Source: Neocallimastix lanati (nom. inval.)
Lineage: Eukaryota; Neocallimastigomycota; Neocallimastigomycetes; Neocallimastigales; Neocallimastigaceae
Reading direction: 5' to 3'
DNA: 64,000 nt
Assembly (NCBI GenBank): GCA_016946835.1
Contig: JACVTC010000010.1
Coordinates: forward strand, 1,227,501-1,291,500
The notes below the pieces were generated by a model. That model did no database searches. It was given only the letters and a program-made list of their open reading frames with translations, and was not told where the DNA came from. Each line of letters opens with the position of its first letter. Position 1 is the stretch's first letter. This document shows, one piece after another, positions 48,019-61,172 of this stretch. Position numbers and translations under genes: made by a program.

Positions 48019-48332
48019 TTATTTAAGATAATCCATCAACAAAAAAGTTAAACCTTTTATGGAAAGTGGAAAGTAAAAAAATCTTTACTTTTACTTTTAC
48101 TTTTATTTTTATTTTTATTTTTATTTTTATTTTTATATATATTATATATGAATTGTTTTTTTTCTGCTCTTGCTTTATTTTGTTTGAATAGATTTGGTTT
48201 AGTTTGATTTAAAAAAAAAAATGAAATGATATTTTAGAAATTAATATTTAATACAATAACTAATAATATTTAAATACCAACTATCCACCTCAATAAGTTT
48301 AAATGAATTAAATAGTTAGCCAAGAGAATTTA

Positions 48333-48372
<40 letters not shown>

Positions 48373-48470
48373 TTTATTTTATTTTAATTTATATTAAAAT
48401 AAAAGTTTTTTTAATCATAATATTACATTAATGATATTTTCTTAAAAAAAAAAAAATTGTAGACATAAAA
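46873..48470. other. A/T spacer between the copia element and the tandem array
   Basis: It contains an 18-bp satellite, AAGAAATA words, TAAA runs at 47815-48015 and a (TTTTTA)n patch near 48085-48135. No gene is seen. Confidence 0.65.
46905..47085. repeat. 18-bp satellite AATATAGAAATAGTATAT
   Basis: About nine tandem copies, nearly perfect, immediately right of the copia insertion site. The insertion lies at the edge of this satellite. Confidence 0.85.
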
Positions 48471-48744
48471 AAAAGTAAAAATGAAATTAATAAATTATTA
48501 AATATTTAATTAAAGTAATTTAAGTAATATATATATATTTTTTTAAAAAGAGTTGTTACTAAACTTTACCACCAAATGTTTTTAATTAATATTATTTTTT
48601 AATAATTATTAATTATCTTAAAATATTTACTCTACCACTAATAATAAAAGTCTTTTTAATATTTCTATTTTTAATTAATACATATAAACATTTTGATTAT
48701 ATAATAAATAATTCTTTCTATTTAATAATATTAGAAAAAAAAAG

Positions 48745-50720
48745 TATAAAAGAAAGAAAATTTTTCAAATGCTTTTGAATTTCAGACTTTTAAAAAAATT
48801 AGAAAAGTTATTTAATTTATCAAAAAAATTAAATATCTTTGATAATTAGTATTAAGAAGAAATTAAAATAAAAAAAAAGGAGTAATTCAAGTGAAGAAGA
48901 AAGAAATAACTAAAAGTCTCATCATTGGAATCTTTAAAAACCATAGGAAATGAATTAAAAGAAGAAGAAGAAGAAGAAGAAAAGAAGAAATAGTTACTAC
49001 CATGGAATTGGATTCTATTCTACTATATTTTTATTTGAATTTTGTTTTAAAAGTAAATCAGGTATTTATTTTTTATGGACAAATTTTAAGTAAAAATAAA
49101 ATTTTAATCAAAGCAAAACCCCTGTCTTGTGTTAGACAGTTACTGCAATCTTTTTTAACTAAGAATTTACTTAATTTGATAGTCATGACTTAATTTAGAC
49201 AGTTTCAGCAATGAAAAAAATTGTAAATTTAAAAGTGCTGTCTAGTGTCAAATCAAATAAATATCCATTGATGAGCCTAATGTAATGTAATTCGACTATT
49301 CTAAATTAAAAAGAAAACAAACTGAAAATTATCTTTGAAATTTAGACGAATTCAGCAATAATTTCTTTTTTTTAAAAAAATATTTTACTATTTTTTTTTT
49401 TATTAAAGTTTTGAATTCTTTTCAAAATGAAAAAGAAAAAAAAATAAGTTTCTATTTTAATTCTATTTATATAAAATAAAATGAGAATTAAAAAAATTTA
49501 TTTATAATTAATAATATAAATATAATTTTAATAAAAAAGTAATAATAAAATTATTATTTTAAATAGAAATAAATAATAAAAAACAAGTTAATTAAATAAA
49601 AGAATTAGCATTCGTCTAGTATTCAAAAAAAAAAAAAAAAAAAAAAAAAAAACTAAAGAAAATAAGTTTTTTATATTTAATTCAATTTTATAAATTAAAA
49701 TATGAATTAAAAAAATTTATTTCTAAAATATTTCTAAAATATATTTGAATTAAGAATAATAGAAATAATAATATAGAAAGAAATATATGTAAAACAATAT
49801 TTCTTTTTTATATATTATTTTTAATATTCTTATTTCAAATATAATATTATAACTCATTAAAATATTAAAATAAATAAAAAATTAAAAGAAATTTTTAAAT
49901 AAAATAATAATTAATTAATATTAAAAAATAAATAAAAAAATGTAAAAATAATAAACAATTTTATAAAATATTAAAAAAAATTAAATTAAATAAAGCTCAA
50001 AAATTATAAACAAAATCTAAGATAAGTGCGTTTAATTTTTTATTTATTTTTTGCTTTTTTTTGTGTAATAATAAGTTATAATAGGAAGTCTTAAAAGTTT
50101 TCTTAATAATTTATTTTTTTATTTAAAGTATAATAATGCAAAATTACAAAAAAAGAAAAAAATAAAAAAAAAGAGTAAATGTATAAGTATATAAATTTTA
50201 TATTTAAATAAATGGATGGATGAATAATATATAAAATAAATAGTTTTTTTTATTGTTGTATTAAATTAAAATTTTACATATTCATGGAGTTGCATTTATT
50301 AATGATTTTTTATTTATAAAAAAGCAAATGCAAAAAGCAAAAGCAAAAGCAAAAACAAACAAACAAACAAATAAAAAAAAAAACAAATAAAAAAAAGAAA
50401 TACACATATAAAAGACAATATAAAAAACAAGTAAAAATGAAATTAAAATTTTATTAAATTTTAATAGAGTTTTATTATTAAATAGTTTAAAAAAAAAATT
50501 ATTAAATTATTACTTAAATGGAGATTATTACTAAACTTTACCACCAAAATTTTTAATTAATATTATTTTTAAATAAATATTAATTATCTTAAAAAAATTT
50601 ACTCTACCACCAATAATAAAAGTCTTTTTAATATTAATATTTTTAATTAATACATGTAAACATTTTGTATATATAATATATATTTTATTTTATTAATAAA
50701 AAGATTATCAGAAAAAAAAG
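48745..50720 (+). repeat. Array unit 1
   Basis: TATA box 48745-48752, frame 49002-49193, invariant block 49235-49359, poly-A 49625-49652 (28 A). Leftmost unit; its spacer type is shared in part only with the spacer after unit 3. Confidence 0.9.
49002..49193 (+). CDS. Array frame 1, 63 codons, coding status doubtful
   Basis: MELDSILLYFYLNFVLKVNQ start; hydrophobic N-terminal half, basic middle (KAKPLSCVRQ). Residue choices at variable positions: V18, G26, S30, K33, I36, T53 (unique), N55. Good CCATGG start context. No known family. Confidence 0.25.
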   Translation: MELDSILLYFYLNFVLKVNQVFIFYGQILSKNKILIKAKPLSCVRQLLQSFLTKNLLNLIVMT

Positions 50721-52785
50721 TATAAAAGAAAGAAAAATTTTCATATTTTTTTGGACTTCAGACTTTTAAAAAAATTAGAAAAGTTATTTAATTTATCAAA
50801 AAAATTAAATATCTTTAATAATTAATATTAAGAAGAATTTAAAAAGAAAAAAGAAGCAATTCAAATAAAGAAGAAAGAAATAATTAAAAGTCTCATCATT
50901 GGAATCTTTAAAAACCATTGGAAATGAATTAAAAGAAGAAGAAGAAGAAGAAAAGAAGAAATAGTTACTACCATGGAATTGGATTCTATTCTACTATATT
51001 TTTATTTGAATTTTGTTTTAAAAGTAAATCAGGTATTTATTTTTTATAGACAAATTTTAAATAAAAATAAAATTTTAATGAAAGCAAAACCCCTGTCTTG
51101 TGTTAGACAGTTACTGCAATCTTTTTTAGCTAAGGATTTACTTAATTTGATAGTTATGACTTAATTTAGACAGTTTTCAGCAATGAAAAAAATTGTAATA
51201 TTAAAGTGCTGTCTAGTGTCAAATCAAATAAATATCCATTGATGAGCCTAATGTAATGTAATTCGACTATTCTAAATTAAAAAGAAAACAAACTGAAAAT
51301 TATCTTTGAAATTTAGACGAATTCAGCAATAATTTCTTTTTTTTAAAAAAATTATTTTACTATTTTTTTTTTATTAAAGTTTTGAATTCTTTTCAAAATG
51401 TAAAAGAAAAAAAAATAAGTTTCTATTTTAATTCTATTTATATAAAATAAAATAAGAATTAAAAAAATTTATTTATAATTAATAATATAAATATAATTTT
51501 AATAAAAAAGTAATAATAAAATTATTATTTTAAATAGAAATAAATAAAACAACCAAGTTAATTAAATAAAAGAATTAGCATTCGTCTAGTATTCAAAAAA
51601 AAAAAAAACCAAAGAAAATAAGTTTTTTTTATTTAATTCAATTTTATAAATTAAAATATGAATTAAAAAATTTTATTTCTTATATATATAATATAAAATA
51701 TATTTAATTTAAGAATAATAGAAATAATAATATAGAAAGAAATATATGTAAAACAATATTTCTTTTTTATATATTATTTTTAATATTTTATTTTAAATAT
51801 AATATTATAACTCATTAAAATATTAAAATAAATAAAAAAATAAAAGAAATTTTAAAATAAAATACTAATTAATTGATAATAAATAATAAATAAAAAAAAA
51901 ATTAAAAAATGTAAAAAAAAAAGTTATTTTAATATATAAATAAGATTACATTTAATAAAGCAATAAATAAAATAAGCAAATTTAAAAATCAATGTGTTTA
52001 TATTTGTTAATGTTGAAATGTTGTGTAATAATAAGTGAAAATAGGAATTCTTTTAAATTTTTCTCTTTAATTTTTTATTTTTATTTTAAGTATAATAGTA
52101 TAAAATTAAGAAAAAAAAAGTAAATGGATACATTATAAGTACATAAAATTTATATTTAAATAAATGAATAAATTAAATATAAAATAAATAATTCATTATT
52201 TATTGTATTTAATAATTTTTATTTCAATATCAAAGATTAAAATATTTGATAAAATGTATATTATTAATTCTATTTATAAGTGAAATTATTTAAAGAATAA
52301 AATAATGTATTTCAAATAAAACGAAATTATTTTACAAATAAAATAAATAATAGAATTATTACAATTTTTAAACATATTTAAGTAACATCATATTCTAACA
52401 GTAATTAAGTAAAATTTTACTTAATCATGGCGTTGTATTTATTATTGATTTATTATAAAAAAAAAAAAATAAAAAAAATTGTACATATAAAAAAAATTAA
52501 AAAATGATTTATTACGTATTTAATATATTTTATTATTTAATACTTTAAAAAAATTTTTTATGGAATTATTGCTTAAATTAAATAGAGATATTACTTAACT
52601 TTACCACTAATTATTTTTAAGTAATATTATTTTTGAACAAATATTAATTATCTTAAAAAAATATACTATACCACTATTAATAAAACTCTTTTTTAATATT
52701 TATATTTTTAATTAATACATATAAACATTTTGATTATATAATAAATAATTCTTTCTATTAATAAAAAGAATATTAGAAAAAAAAG
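50721..52785 (+). repeat. Array unit 2
   Basis: TATA box 50721-50728, frame 50973-51164, invariant block 51206-51330, poly-A 51595-51608 (14 A). Its 3' half (from about 51600) is almost the same as that of unit 6. Confidence 0.9.
50973..51164 (+). CDS. Array frame 2, 63 codons, coding status doubtful
   Basis: Residue choices: V18, R26, N30, K33, M36, A53, D55. One silent difference at V61 (GTT for GTC). Confidence 0.25.
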   Translation: MELDSILLYFYLNFVLKVNQVFIFYRQILNKNKILMKAKPLSCVRQLLQSFLAKDLLNLIVMT

Positions 52786-53654
52786 TATAAAAGAAAGAAA
52801 AATTTTCATATTTTTTTGGACTTCAGACTTTTAAAAAAATTAGAAAAGTTATTTAATTTATCAAAAAAATTAAATATCTTTGATAATTAATATTAAGAGG
52901 AAATTAAAATAAAAAAAAGAAGTAATTCAAGTAAAGAAGAAAGAAATTATTAAATGTCTCATTATTGGAATCGTTAAAAACCATTGGAAATGAATTAAAA
53001 AAAGAAGAAGAAGAAGAAAAGAAGAAATAGTTACTACCATGGAATTGGATTCTATTCTACTATATTTTTATTTTATTTTTGTTTTAAAAATAAATCAGGT
53101 ATTTATTTTTTATAGACAAATTTTAAATAAAAATGAAATTTTAATCAAAGCAAAACCCCTGTCTTGTGTTAGACAGTTACTGCAATCTTTTTTAGCTAAG
53201 AATTTACTTAATTTGATAGTCATGACTTAATTTAGACAGTTTCAGCAATGAAAAAAATTGTAATATTAAAGTGCTGTCTAGTGTCAAATCAAATAAATAT
53301 CCATTGATGAGCCTAATGTAATGTAATTCGACTATTCTAAATTAAAAAGAAAACAAACTGAAAATTATCTTTGAAATTTAGACGAATTCAGCAATCATTT
53401 CTTTATTTAAAAAAATTATTTTACTATTTTTTTTTATTAAAGTTTTGAATTTTTTTCAAAATGAAAGAAAAAAAAATAAGTTTCTATTTTAATTCTATTT
53501 ATATAAAATAAAATGAGAATTAAAAAAATTTATTTATAATTAATAATATAAATATAATTTTAATAAAAAAGTAATAATAAAATTATTATTTTAATAAGAA
53601 ATAAATAAAACAACCAAGTTAATTAAATAAAAGAATTGGCATTCGTCTAGTATT

Positions 53655-53698
<44 letters not shown>

Positions 53699-54901
53699 AA
53701 AGAAAATAAGTTTTTTATATTTAATTCAATTTTATAAATTATAATATGAATTAAAAAAATTTATTTCTAAAATGTATAAAATAAAATATATTTGAATTAA
53801 GAATAATAGAAATCATCATATAGAAAGAAATATATGTAAAACAATATTTCTTTTTATATATCATTTTTAATATTCTTATTTTAAATGTAATATTATAATT
53901 GATAAAAGTATTAAAATAAATAAAAAATAAAAGAAATTTTTAAATAAAATAATAATTAATTAATAATAAATAATAAATAAAGAAAATATTAAAAAATGTT
54001 AAAATAAAGATATTTTAAAATATAAAAAAAAATTAAATAAATCTTAAATAATATATACAAATTTTAAAATAAGTGTGTTTATTTTTGTTATTTATTTTTT
54101 GTTTTATTATGTGTAATAATAAGTTATAATAGGAAGTCTTAAAAGTTTTCTTAATAATTTTTATTATTTAAAATATAATAATGTAAAATTACAAAGAAAA
54201 AAAAAAAAAAAAAAAAAGTAAATGTATTAAATTTATGTATATAAATTTTATATTTAAATAAATAAATGGATGAATAATATATAAAATAAATAGTTTTTTT
54301 TATTGTTATATTTGAGTAATATTTTTCTTAATAATAATATTATATTTCAAAATTAATTATTATACTACAGTATAATAATGCCCTTGTGAAGTCTTACAAA
54401 TATTAATTAAATGAAACTAGGATATATTACCATTATTTTATTTTATTTTGTGTTTTACTTTTTGTTTAATTTTTATCTTTTTTTCTTTTATCACATGTAT
54501 TTTTACATATATTTAATTAATAAAGATGAAACAAGATTGCTGCCGTTAAAAAAAAAAAAAAAATAATATTATATTGATTGATAATATTTTTTTAAAATAA
54601 TAAAAAAAAAATAAAGTTAAAATTTTATCGATTGTTTAAATTAATTTTTTTAATAAATATTTTTTAAATAAATTAAATTAAATCATAAATTAAAAAAAGA
54701 TATTACCAAACTTTACCACCAAATGCTATTTTTATTTTAATATTATATTTTAATAATTATTAATTATCTTAAAAAAATATACTATACCACTATTAATAAA
54801 ACTCTTATTTAATATTTATTTTTTTAATTAATACATATAAACATTTTGGTTATATAATATATATTTTATTTTATTAATATAAAGATTATCAGAAAAAAAA
54901 G
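52786..54901 (+). repeat. Array unit 3
   Basis: TATA box 52786-52793, frame 53039-53230, invariant block 53271-53395, poly-A 53656-53696 (41 A). Its 5' half matches unit 7; it carries a private stretch near 54310-54570 (TGAAACAAGATTGCTGCCG) not seen in other units. Confidence 0.9.
53039..53230 (+). CDS. Array frame 3, 63 codons, coding status doubtful
   Basis: Residue choices: F12 and I13 (shared with frame 7), I18, R26, N30, E33, I36, A53, N55. Confidence 0.25.
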   Translation: MELDSILLYFYFIFVLKINQVFIFYRQILNKNEILIKAKPLSCVRQLLQSFLAKNLLNLIVMT

Positions 54902-56992
54902 TATAAAAGAAAGAAAAATTTTCATATTTTTTTGGATTTCAGACTTTTAAAAAAATTAGAAAAGTTATTTAATTTAATTCAAAAAAAATTAAATATCTTT
55001 GATAATTAATATTAATAAGAAATTGAGAAAAAAATAACAAATAAAGTGAAAAATAAAGGAAAAAACAATTATTAAGGTTATCCTATGGTAAATAAAATAA
55101 TTAAAAGTCTCATCATTGGAATCTTTAAAAACCATTGGAAATGAATTAAAAGAAGAAAAAGAAGAAGAAGAAAAAAAGAAGAAATAGTTACTACCATGGA
55201 ATTGGATTCTATTCTACCATATTTTTATTTGAATTTTGTTTTAAAAATAAATCAGGTATTTATTTTTTATAGACAAATTTTAAGTAAAAATAAAATTTTA
55301 ATGAAAGCAAAACCCCTGTCTTGTGTTAGACAGTTACTGCAATCTTTTTTAGCTAAGAATTTACTTAATTTGATAGTCATGACTTAATTTAGACAGTTTC
55401 AGCAATGAAAAAAAATTGTAAACTTTAAAGTGCTGTCTAGTGTCAAATCAAATAAATATCCATTGATGAGCCTAATGTAATGTAATTCGACTATTCTAAA
55501 TTAAAAAGAAAACAAACTGAAAATTATCTTTGAAATTTAGACGAATTCAGCAATCATTTCTTTTTTTTAAAAAAATTATTTTACTATTTTTTTTTATTAA
55601 AGTTTTGAATTCTTTTCAAAATGAAAGAAAAAAAAAATAAGTTTCTATTTTAATTCTATTTATATAAAATAAAATAAGAATTAAAAAAATTTATTTATAA
55701 TTAATAATATAAATATAATTTTAATAAAAAAGTAATAATAAAATTATTATTTTAAATAGAAATAAATAAAACAACCAAGTTAATTAAATAAAAGAATTAG
55801 CATTCGTCTAGTATTCAAAAAAAAAAAACCCAAAGAAAATAAGTTTTTTATATTTAATTTAATTTTATAAATTAAAATATGAATTAAAAAAATTTATTTC
55901 TAAAATATTTATAAAGTAAAATATATTTGAATTAAGAATAATAGAAATCATCATATAGAAAGAAATATATGTAAAGCAATGTTTCTTTTTATATATTATT
56001 TTTAATATTTTTATTTTAAATGTAATATTATATAATTGATAAAAGTATTAAAATAAATAAAAAAATAAAAGAAATTTTTATATCAAATAATAACTAATTA
56101 ATAATAGAAAATAAAAAAAATGTAAAAATAAAATAAAATAAATAAAGAATTTTATAAATAATAAAAAAAAATAAATTAAATAAAGCTCAAATATTATAAG
56201 CAAATTAAAAAATAAGTGTGTTTATTTTTATAAATTTTGTTGTTTTGGGTAATAATAGTAAAAATAGGAATTCTTTTAAATTTTTCTCTTTAATTTTTTA
56301 TTTTTATTTTAACTATAATAGTATAAAATTACGAAAAGAAAAAAAGCAAATATATATAGTATAAGCATATAAATTTTATATTCAAATAAATGAATAAATT
56401 AAATATAAAATAAATAATTTATTATTTATTGTATTTAATAATTTTTATTTCAATATCAAAGATTAAAATATTTGATAAAATGTATCTTATTAATACTATT
56501 TATAATTTGTTAATAATACAGTTGTATTTCAAATAAAACGAAATTATTTTAGAAATAATATAAATAATATAATTATTACAATTTTTAAACATATTTAAGT
56601 AACATCATATTCTAACAGTAATATAATAAAATTTTTCTTAATCATGGTGTTGTATTTATTATTGAGTTTTATTAAAATAATAAAAAAAATTGTACATATA
56701 AAAAAAATTAAAAAATGATTTATTAAGTATTTAATATATTTTATTATTTAATACTCTAAAAAACTTTATGGAATTATTACCTAATTTAAATAGAGATAAT
56801 ACTAAACTTTACCACTAATTATTTTTATATAATATTATTTTTGAACAAATATTAATTATCTTAAAAAAATATACTATACCACTATTAATAAAATTCTCTT
56901 TAATATTTATATTTTTAATTAATACATATAAACATTTTGATTATATAATATATATTTTATTTTATTAATAAAAAGATTATCAGAAAAAAAAG
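54902..56992 (+). repeat. Array unit 4
   Basis: TATA box 54902-54909, frame 55196-55387, invariant block 55430-55554, poly-A 55817-55828 (12 A). The leader is about 41 bp longer than in most units and contains AAGGTTATCCTATGGTAAAT, as in unit 6. Confidence 0.9.
55196..55387 (+). CDS. Array frame 4, 63 codons, coding status doubtful
   Basis: Identical to frame 6 except P8 (unique) for L8. Other choices: I18, R26, S30, K33, M36, A53, N55. Confidence 0.25.
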   Translation: MELDSILPYFYLNFVLKINQVFIFYRQILSKNKILMKAKPLSCVRQLLQSFLAKNLLNLIVMT

Positions 56993-59041
56993 TATAAAAG
57001 AAAGAAAAATTTTCAAACATTTTTGAACTTCAGACTTTTAAAAATTTAGAAAAGTTATTTAATTTATCAAAAAAATTAAATATCTTTGATAATTAATATT
57101 AAGAGGAAATTAAAATAAAAAAAATAAGCAATTCAAGTTAAGAGGAAAGAAGTAATTAAAAGTCTCATCATTGGAATCTTTAAATACCATTGGAAATGAA
57201 TTAAAAAAAGAAGAAGAAGAAGAAAAGAAGAAATATTAACTACCATGGAATTGGATTCTATTCTACTATATTTTTATTTGAATTTTGTTTTAAAAATAAA
57301 TCAGGTATTTATTTTTTATGGACAAATTTTAAATAAAAATGAAACTTTAATGAAAGCAAAACCCCTGTCTTGTGTTAGACAGTTACTGCACTCTTTTTTA
57401 GCTAAGGATTTACTTAATTTAATAGTCATGACTTAATTTAGACAGTTTTTCAGCAATGAAAAAAATTGTAATATTAAAGTGCTGTCTAGTGTCAAATCAA
57501 ATAAATATCCATTGATGAGCCTAATGTAATGTAATTCGACTATTCTAAATTAAAAAGAAAACAAACTGAAAATTATCTTTGAAATTTAGACGAATTCAGC
57601 AATAATTTCTTTTTTTTAAAAAAATTATTTTACTATTTTTTTTTATTAAAGTTTTGAATTCTTTTCAAAATGAAAGAAAAAAAAATAAGTTTCTATTTTA
57701 ATTCTATTTATATAAAATAAAATAAGAATTAAAAAAATTTATTTATAATTAATAATATAAATATAATTTTAATAAAAAAGTAATAATAAAATTATTATTT
57801 TAAATAGAAATAAATAAAACAACCAAGTTAATTAAATAAAAGAATTAGCATTCGTCTAGTATTCAAAAAAAAAAACCAAAGAAAATAAGTTTTTTATATT
57901 TAATTCAATTTTATAAATTAAAATATGAATTAAAAAAATTTATTTCTAAAATATTTATAAAGTAAAATATATTTGAATTAAGAATAATAGAAATCATCAT
58001 ATAGAAAGAAATATATGTAAAGCAATATTTCTTTTTATATATTATTTTTAATATTTTTATTTTAAATGTAATATTATATAATTGATAAAAGTATTAAAAT
58101 AAATAAAAAAATAAAAGAAATTTTTATATCAAATAATAACTAATTAATAATAGAAAATAAAAAAAATGTAAAAATAAAATAAAATAAATAAAGAATTTTA
58201 TAAATAATAAAAAAAAAATTAAATTAAATAAAGCTCAAATATTATAAGCAAATTAAAAAATAAGTGTGTTTATTTTTGTAAATTTTGTTGTTTTGGGTAA
58301 TAATAGTAAAAATAGGAATTCTTTTAAATTTTTCTCTTTAATTTTTTATTTTTATTTTAACTATAATAGTATAAAATTACGAAAAGAAAAAAAGCAAATA
58401 TATATAGTATAAGCATATAAATTTTATATTCAAATAAATGAATAAATTAAATATAAAATAAATAATTTATTATTTATTGTATTTAATAATTTTTATTTCA
58501 ATATCAAAGATTAAAATATTTGATAAAATGTATCTTATTAATACTATTTATAATTTGTTAATAATACAGTTGTATTTCAAATAAAACGAAATTATTTTAG
58601 AAATAATATAAATAATATAATTATTACAATTTTTAAACATATTTAAGTAACATCATATTCTAACAGTAATATAATAAAATTTTTCTTAATCATGGTGTTG
58701 TATTTATTATTGAGTTTTATTAAAATAATAAAAAAAATTGTACATATAAAAAAAATTAAAAAATGATTTATTAAGTATTTAATATATTTTATTATTTAAT
58801 ACTCTAAAAAACTTTATGGAATTATTACCTAATTTAAATAGAGATAATACTAAACTTTACCACTAATTATTTTTATATAATATTATTTTTGAACAAATAT
58901 TAATTATCTTAAAAAAATATACTATACCACTATTAATAAAACTCTTATTTAATATTTATTTTTTTAATTAATACATATAAACATTTTGGTTATATAATAT
59001 ATATTTTATTTTATTAATATAAAGATTATCAGAAAAAAAAG
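56993..59041 (+). repeat. Array unit 5
   Basis: TATA box 56993-57000, frame 57245-57436, invariant block 57479-57603, poly-A 57865-57875 (11 A). Its spacer is nearly the same as those after units 4 and 7. Confidence 0.9.
57245..57436 (+). CDS. Array frame 5, 63 codons, coding status doubtful
   Basis: Residue choices: I18, G26, N30, E33, T34 (unique), M36, H49 (unique), A53, D55. Silent TTA at L59. Confidence 0.25.
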   Translation: MELDSILLYFYLNFVLKINQVFIFYGQILNKNETLMKAKPLSCVRQLLHSFLAKDLLNLIVMT

Positions 59042-59956
59042 TATAAAAGAAAGAAAAATTTTCATATTTTTTTGGACTTCAGACTTTTAAAAAAATTAGA
59101 AAAGTTATTTAATTTAATTCAAAAAAAATTAAATATCTTTGATAATTAATATTAATAAGAAATTGAGAAAAAAATAACAAATAAAGTGAAAAATAAAGGA
59201 AAAAACAATTATTAAGGTTATCCTATGGTAAATAAAATAATTAAAAGTCTCATCATTGGAATCTTTAAAAACCATTGGAAATGAATTAAAAGAAGAAAAA
59301 GAAGAAGAAAAAAAAAAGAAGAAATAGTTACTACCATGGAATTGGATTCTATTCTACTATATTTTTATTTGAATTTTGTTTTAAAAATAAATCAGGTATT
59401 TATTTTTTATAGACAAATTTTAAGTAAAAATAAAATTTTAATGAAAGCAAAACCCCTGTCTTGTGTTAGACAGTTACTGCAATCTTTTTTAGCTAAGAAT
59501 TTACTTAATTTGATAGTCATGACTTAATTTAGACAGTTTCAGCAATGAAAAAAAATTGTAAACTTTAAAGTGCTGTCTAGTGTCAAATCAAATAAATATC
59601 CATTGATGAGCCTAATGTAATGTAATTCGACTATTCTAAATTAAAAAGAAAACAAACTGAAAATTATCTTTGAAATTTAGACGAATTCAGCAATAATTTC
59701 TTTTTTTTAAAAAAATTATTTTACTATTTTTTTTTATTAAAGTTTTGAATTCTTTTCAAAATGAAAGAAAAAAAAAAATAAGTTTCTATTTTAATTCTAT
59801 TTATATAAAATAAAATGAGAATTAAAAAAATTTATTTATAATTAATAATATAAATATAATTTTAATAAAAAAGTAATAATAAAATTATTATTTTAAATAG
59901 AAATAAATAAAACAGCCAAGTTAATTAAATAAAAGAATTAGCATTCGTCTAGTATT

Positions 59957-59997
<41 letters not shown>

Positions 59998-61172
59998 AAA
60001 GAAAATAAGTTTTTTTTATTTAATTCAATTTTATAAATTAAAATATGAATTAAAAAAATTTATTTCTTATATATATAATATAAAATATATTTAATTTAAG
60101 AATAATAGAAATAATAATATAGAAAGAAATATATGTAAAACAATATTTCTTTTTTATATATTATTTTTAATATTTTATTTTAAATATAATATTATAACTC
60201 ATTAAAATATTAAAATAAATAAAAAAATAAAAGAAATTTTAAAATAAAATACTAATTAATTGATAATAAATAATAAATAAAAAAAAAATTAAAAAATGTA
60301 AAAAAAAAAGTTATTTTAATATATAAATAAGATTACATTTAATAAAGCAATAAATAAAATAAGCAAATTTAAAAATCAATGTGTTTATATTTGTTAATGT
60401 TGAAATGTTGTGTAATAATAAGTGAAAATAGGAATTCTTTTAAATTTTTCTCTTTAATTTTTTATTTTTATTTTAAGTATAATAGTATAAAATTAAGAAA
60501 AAAAAAGTAAATGGATACATTATAAGTACATAAAATTTATATTTAAATAAATGAATAAATTAAATATAAAATAAATAATTCATTATTTATTGTATTTAAT
60601 AATTTTTATTTCAATATCAAAGATTAAAATATTTGATAAAATGTATATTATTAATTCTATTTATAAGTGAAATTATTTAAAGAATAAAATAATGTATTTC
60701 AAATAAAACGAAATTATTTTACAAATAAAATAAATAATAGAATTATTACAATTTTTAAACATATTTAAGTAACATCATATTCTAACAGTAATTAAGTAAA
60801 ATTTTACTTAATCATGGCGTTGTATTTATTATTGATTTATTATAAAAAAAAAAAAATAAAAAAAATTGTACATATAAAAAAAATTAAAAAATGATTTATT
60901 AAGTATTTAATATATTTTATTATTTAATACTTTAAAAAAATTTTTTATGGAATTATTGCTTAAATTAAATAGAGATATTACTTAACTTTACCACTAATTA
61001 TTTTTAAGTAATATTATTTTTGAACAAATATTAATTATCTTAAAAAAATATACTATACCACTATTAATAAAACTCTTTTTTAATATTTATATTTTTAATT
61101 AATACATATAAACATTTTGATTATATAATAAATAATTCTTTCTATTAATAAAAAGAATATTAGAAAAAAAAG
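59042..61172 (+). repeat. Array unit 6
   Basis: TATA box 59042-59049, frame 59336-59527, invariant block 59570-59694, poly-A 59958-59995 (38 A). A mosaic: long leader as in unit 4, 3' half as in unit 2. Confidence 0.9.
59336..59527 (+). CDS. Array frame 6, 63 codons, coding status doubtful
   Basis: Residue choices: I18, R26, S30, K33, M36, A53, N55; the closest to a consensus of the eight. Confidence 0.25.
   Translation: MELDSILLYFYLNFVLKINQVFIFYRQILSKNKILMKAKPLSCVRQLLQSFLAKNLLNLIVMT

Noticed and set aside
49002-49150. Spliced reading of the array frame (CAG|GTATTT to GTGTTAG|ACAG, about 85-base intron)
   Set aside because: Splice-like words exist, but nothing after the acceptor gives a longer frame, so there is no gain over the plain frame. 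Kept only as a possibility.
49284-49320. Hammerhead ribozyme core (GATGAG ... CGA) in the array block
   Set aside because: The core needs CUGAUGA, a stem, then GAAA and a cleavage triplet. Here the second half reads CGAC and no stems fit.
49284-49345. Box C/D snoRNA in each array unit (TGATGA about 50 bases before CTGA)
   Set aside because: No terminal stem brackets the boxes, the interval is short, and no D'/C' pair or plausible guide next to the D box is seen. The boxes may be chance within the invariant block.
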